From positions 640,944 to 704,943 of the forward strand of contig NZ_JYOA01000003.1 in the NCBI RefSeq assembly GCF_000955805.1: a stretch of DNA of 64,000 nt, in the 5' to 3' direction. This DNA is from Pseudomonas sp. 21. Its GTDB lineage: Bacteria > Pseudomonadota > Gammaproteobacteria > Pseudomonadales > Pseudomonadaceae. Below, piece after piece: positions 62,820-64,000 of this stretch. The notes below the pieces were generated by a model. It saw only the letters and a program-made list of their open reading frames with translations, had not been told where the DNA came from and ran no database searches. The number at the start of each line of letters is the position of its first letter. Position 1 is the first letter of the stretch. The position numbers were made by a program, and so were the translations under genes.

Positions 62820-64000
62820 TCAGACCAGTTCGGCCCAGAGGTCGTACTCGTCGGCGTCGGTGATGCGTACGCGCACCTTGTCGCCCGGCTTCACATCGAA
62901 GCTGTCGATGTACACGGCGCCGTCGATTTCCGGGGCGTCGGCGAAGGAACGGCCGACCGCGCCTTCATCGTCCACTTCGTCGATCAGCACGTCGATTTCC
63001 TTGCCGATCTTCAGCTGCAGACGGGCAGCGGAGATCGCCTGCTGGTGCGCCATGAAGCGCTCCCAACGGTCCTGCTTGACGTCATCGGGGACGATTTCCA
63101 GGCCCAGGTCATTGGCCGGGGCGCCTTCCACCGGGGAGTACTGGAAGCAACCGACGCGGTCGAGCTGGGCTTCGGTCAGCCAGTCCAGCAGGTACTGGAA
63201 GTCTTCCTCGGTCTCGCCGGGGAAGCCGACGATGAAGGTCGAGCGGATGGTCAGCTCGGGGCAGATCTCGCGCCACTTCTTGATGCGCGCCAGGGTCTTG
63301 TCCTCGAAGGCGGGGCGCTTCATGGACTTGAGCACTTTCGGGCTGGCGTGCTGGAAGGGGATGTCCAGGTAGGGCAGCAGCTTGCCCTCGGCCATCAGCG
63401 GGATCACGTCGTCGACGTTGGGGTACGGGTAGACGTAGTGCAGGCGTACCCACACGCCCATGGAGGAGAGCGCCTGGCACAGCTCCAGCATGCGGGTCTT
63501 CACCGGCTGGCCGTCCCAGAAGTCCATCTTGTACTTCAGGTCGACGCCGTAGGCGCTGGTGTCCTGGGAGATGACCAGCAGCTCCTTCACGCCGGCCTTG
63601 ACCAGGCGCTGGGCTTCGCTGAGCACGTCACCCACCGGGCGGCTGACCAGCTTGCCGCGCATGGACGGGATGATGCAGAAGCTGCAGCTGTGGTTGCAGC
63701 CTTCGGAAATCTTCAGGTAGGCGTAGTGACGCGGGGTCAGCTTGATGCCCTGTGGCGGCACCAGGTCGATCAGCGGGTTGTGCTCGGCCTTGGGCGGGAT
63801 CACCTCGTGGACGGCATTGACCACCTGCTCGTACTGCTGCGGGCCGGTCACGGCCAGCACGCTGGGGTGCACGTCACGGATGCTGTCTTCGGCGACGCCC
63901 ATGCAGCCGGTGACGATCACCTTGCCGTTCTCGGCGATGGCTTCGCCGATGGCGTCCAGGGATTCGGCCTTGGCGCTGTCGATGAAACCGCAGGTGTTCA
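62820..64000 (-). CDS. rimO: ribosomal protein S12 methylthiotransferase RimO (5' end outside window)
   Basis: RimO is a radical SAM enzyme that adds a methylthio group to the conserved aspartate of ribosomal protein S12. The visible part of about 393 codons includes the end of the N-terminal UPF0004 domain ([15 protein letters not shown], then VTGCMG), the radical SAM cysteines in [19 protein letters not shown], and the C-terminal TRAM domain ([13 protein letters not shown]). The open frame continues past base 64000, so the first residues are missing. MiaB is the closest alternative, but the C-terminal half and the TRAM wording fit RimO. Confidence 0.95.
   Translation of the reverse strand, partial: NTCGFIDSAKAESLDAIGEAIAENGKVIVTGCMGVAEDSIRDVHPSVLAVTGPQQYEQVVNAVHEVIPPKAEHNPLIDLVPPQGIKLTPRHYAYLKISEGCNHSCSFCIIPSMRGKLVSRPVGDVLSEAQRLVKAGVKELLVISQDTSAYGVDLKYKMDFWDGQPVKTRMLELCQALSSMGVWVRLHYVYPYPNVDDVIPLMAEGKLLPYLDIPFQHASPKVLKSMKRPAFEDKTLARIKKWREICPELTIRSTFIVGFPGETEEDFQYLLDWLTEAQLDRVGCFQYSPVEGAPANDLGLEIVPDDVKQDRWERFMAHQQAISAARLQLKIGKEIDVLIDEVDDEGAVGRSFADAPEIDGAVYIDSFDVKPGDKVRVRITDADEYDLWAELV

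Overview
The window is a 64 kb piece of chromosome from a fluorescent-type Pseudomonas. Gene order and protein wording match the P. aeruginosa block that runs from dapC and glnD through rpsB, the bamA-lpx cluster, dnaE, pyrG, eno, rpoS, rsmZ, fdxA, mutS and recA to erdR and dgkA. The finR-fpr pair directly after dgkA is, from memory, the P. putida-type arrangement and not that of P. aeruginosa. My best guess is a relative of the P. aeruginosa / citronellolis / nitroreducens group, but the species is not determined. Base composition is GC-rich throughout. I see no prophage, IS element, CRISPR array, tRNA or rRNA.

Layout. 1-5 kb: dapC, glnD and map on the minus strand. 5-25.8 kb: one long plus-strand block for translation and envelope building (rpsB, tsf, pyrH, frr, uppS, cdsA, dxr, rseP, bamA, skp, lpxD, fabZ, lpxA, lpxB, rnhB, dnaE, accA, tilS). 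26-31 kb: pyrG, kdsA, eno, ftsB, ispD. 31-35.7 kb: a TusA/YedE sulfur or selenium pair, then a formaldehyde-detoxification module (LysR regulator divergent from adhC-fghA). 35.8-41.5 kb: ispF, truD, surE, pcm, nlpD, rpoS, then the Gac/Rsm small RNA RsmZ with a perfect GacA upstream site, then fdxA. 41.5-46.3 kb: DNA repair (mutS, pncC, LexA-controlled recA, recX). 46.4-64 kb: a looser mix holding a LOG-family protein, a beta-CASP metallo-beta-lactamase divergent from an atypical phosphoketolase, two small genes of the quorum-sensing-regulated virulence factor families, a DTW-domain tRNA modification enzyme, a drug/metabolite transporter, erdR, dgkA, finR-fpr, a divergent VOC/ABM pair, trmO, a RhlG-like reductase, a GT39-like glycosyltransferase, two DUF proteins and rimO (cut by the window end).

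The genes fit together in a few themes: isoprenoid supply (dxr, ispD, ispF, uppS), lipid A and outer-membrane assembly (lpxD/A/B, fabZ, kdsA, bamA, skp, rseP), nucleotide supply (pyrH, pyrG), and stationary-phase or stress control (surE, pcm, nlpD, rpoS, rsmZ, recA).

I found no clearly new multi-gene system. The most interesting signals are non-coding: a family of REP-like palindromes that keep one frame but exchange their stems, multi-hairpin leaders before pyrH and pyrG, a hairpin that buries the ispF ribosome binding site, well-formed operators in three divergent promoters, and a low-GC block inside nlpD that probably carries the rpoS promoter. Among proteins, the divergent phosphoketolase opposite a predicted RNase is the best candidate for unknown biochemistry.
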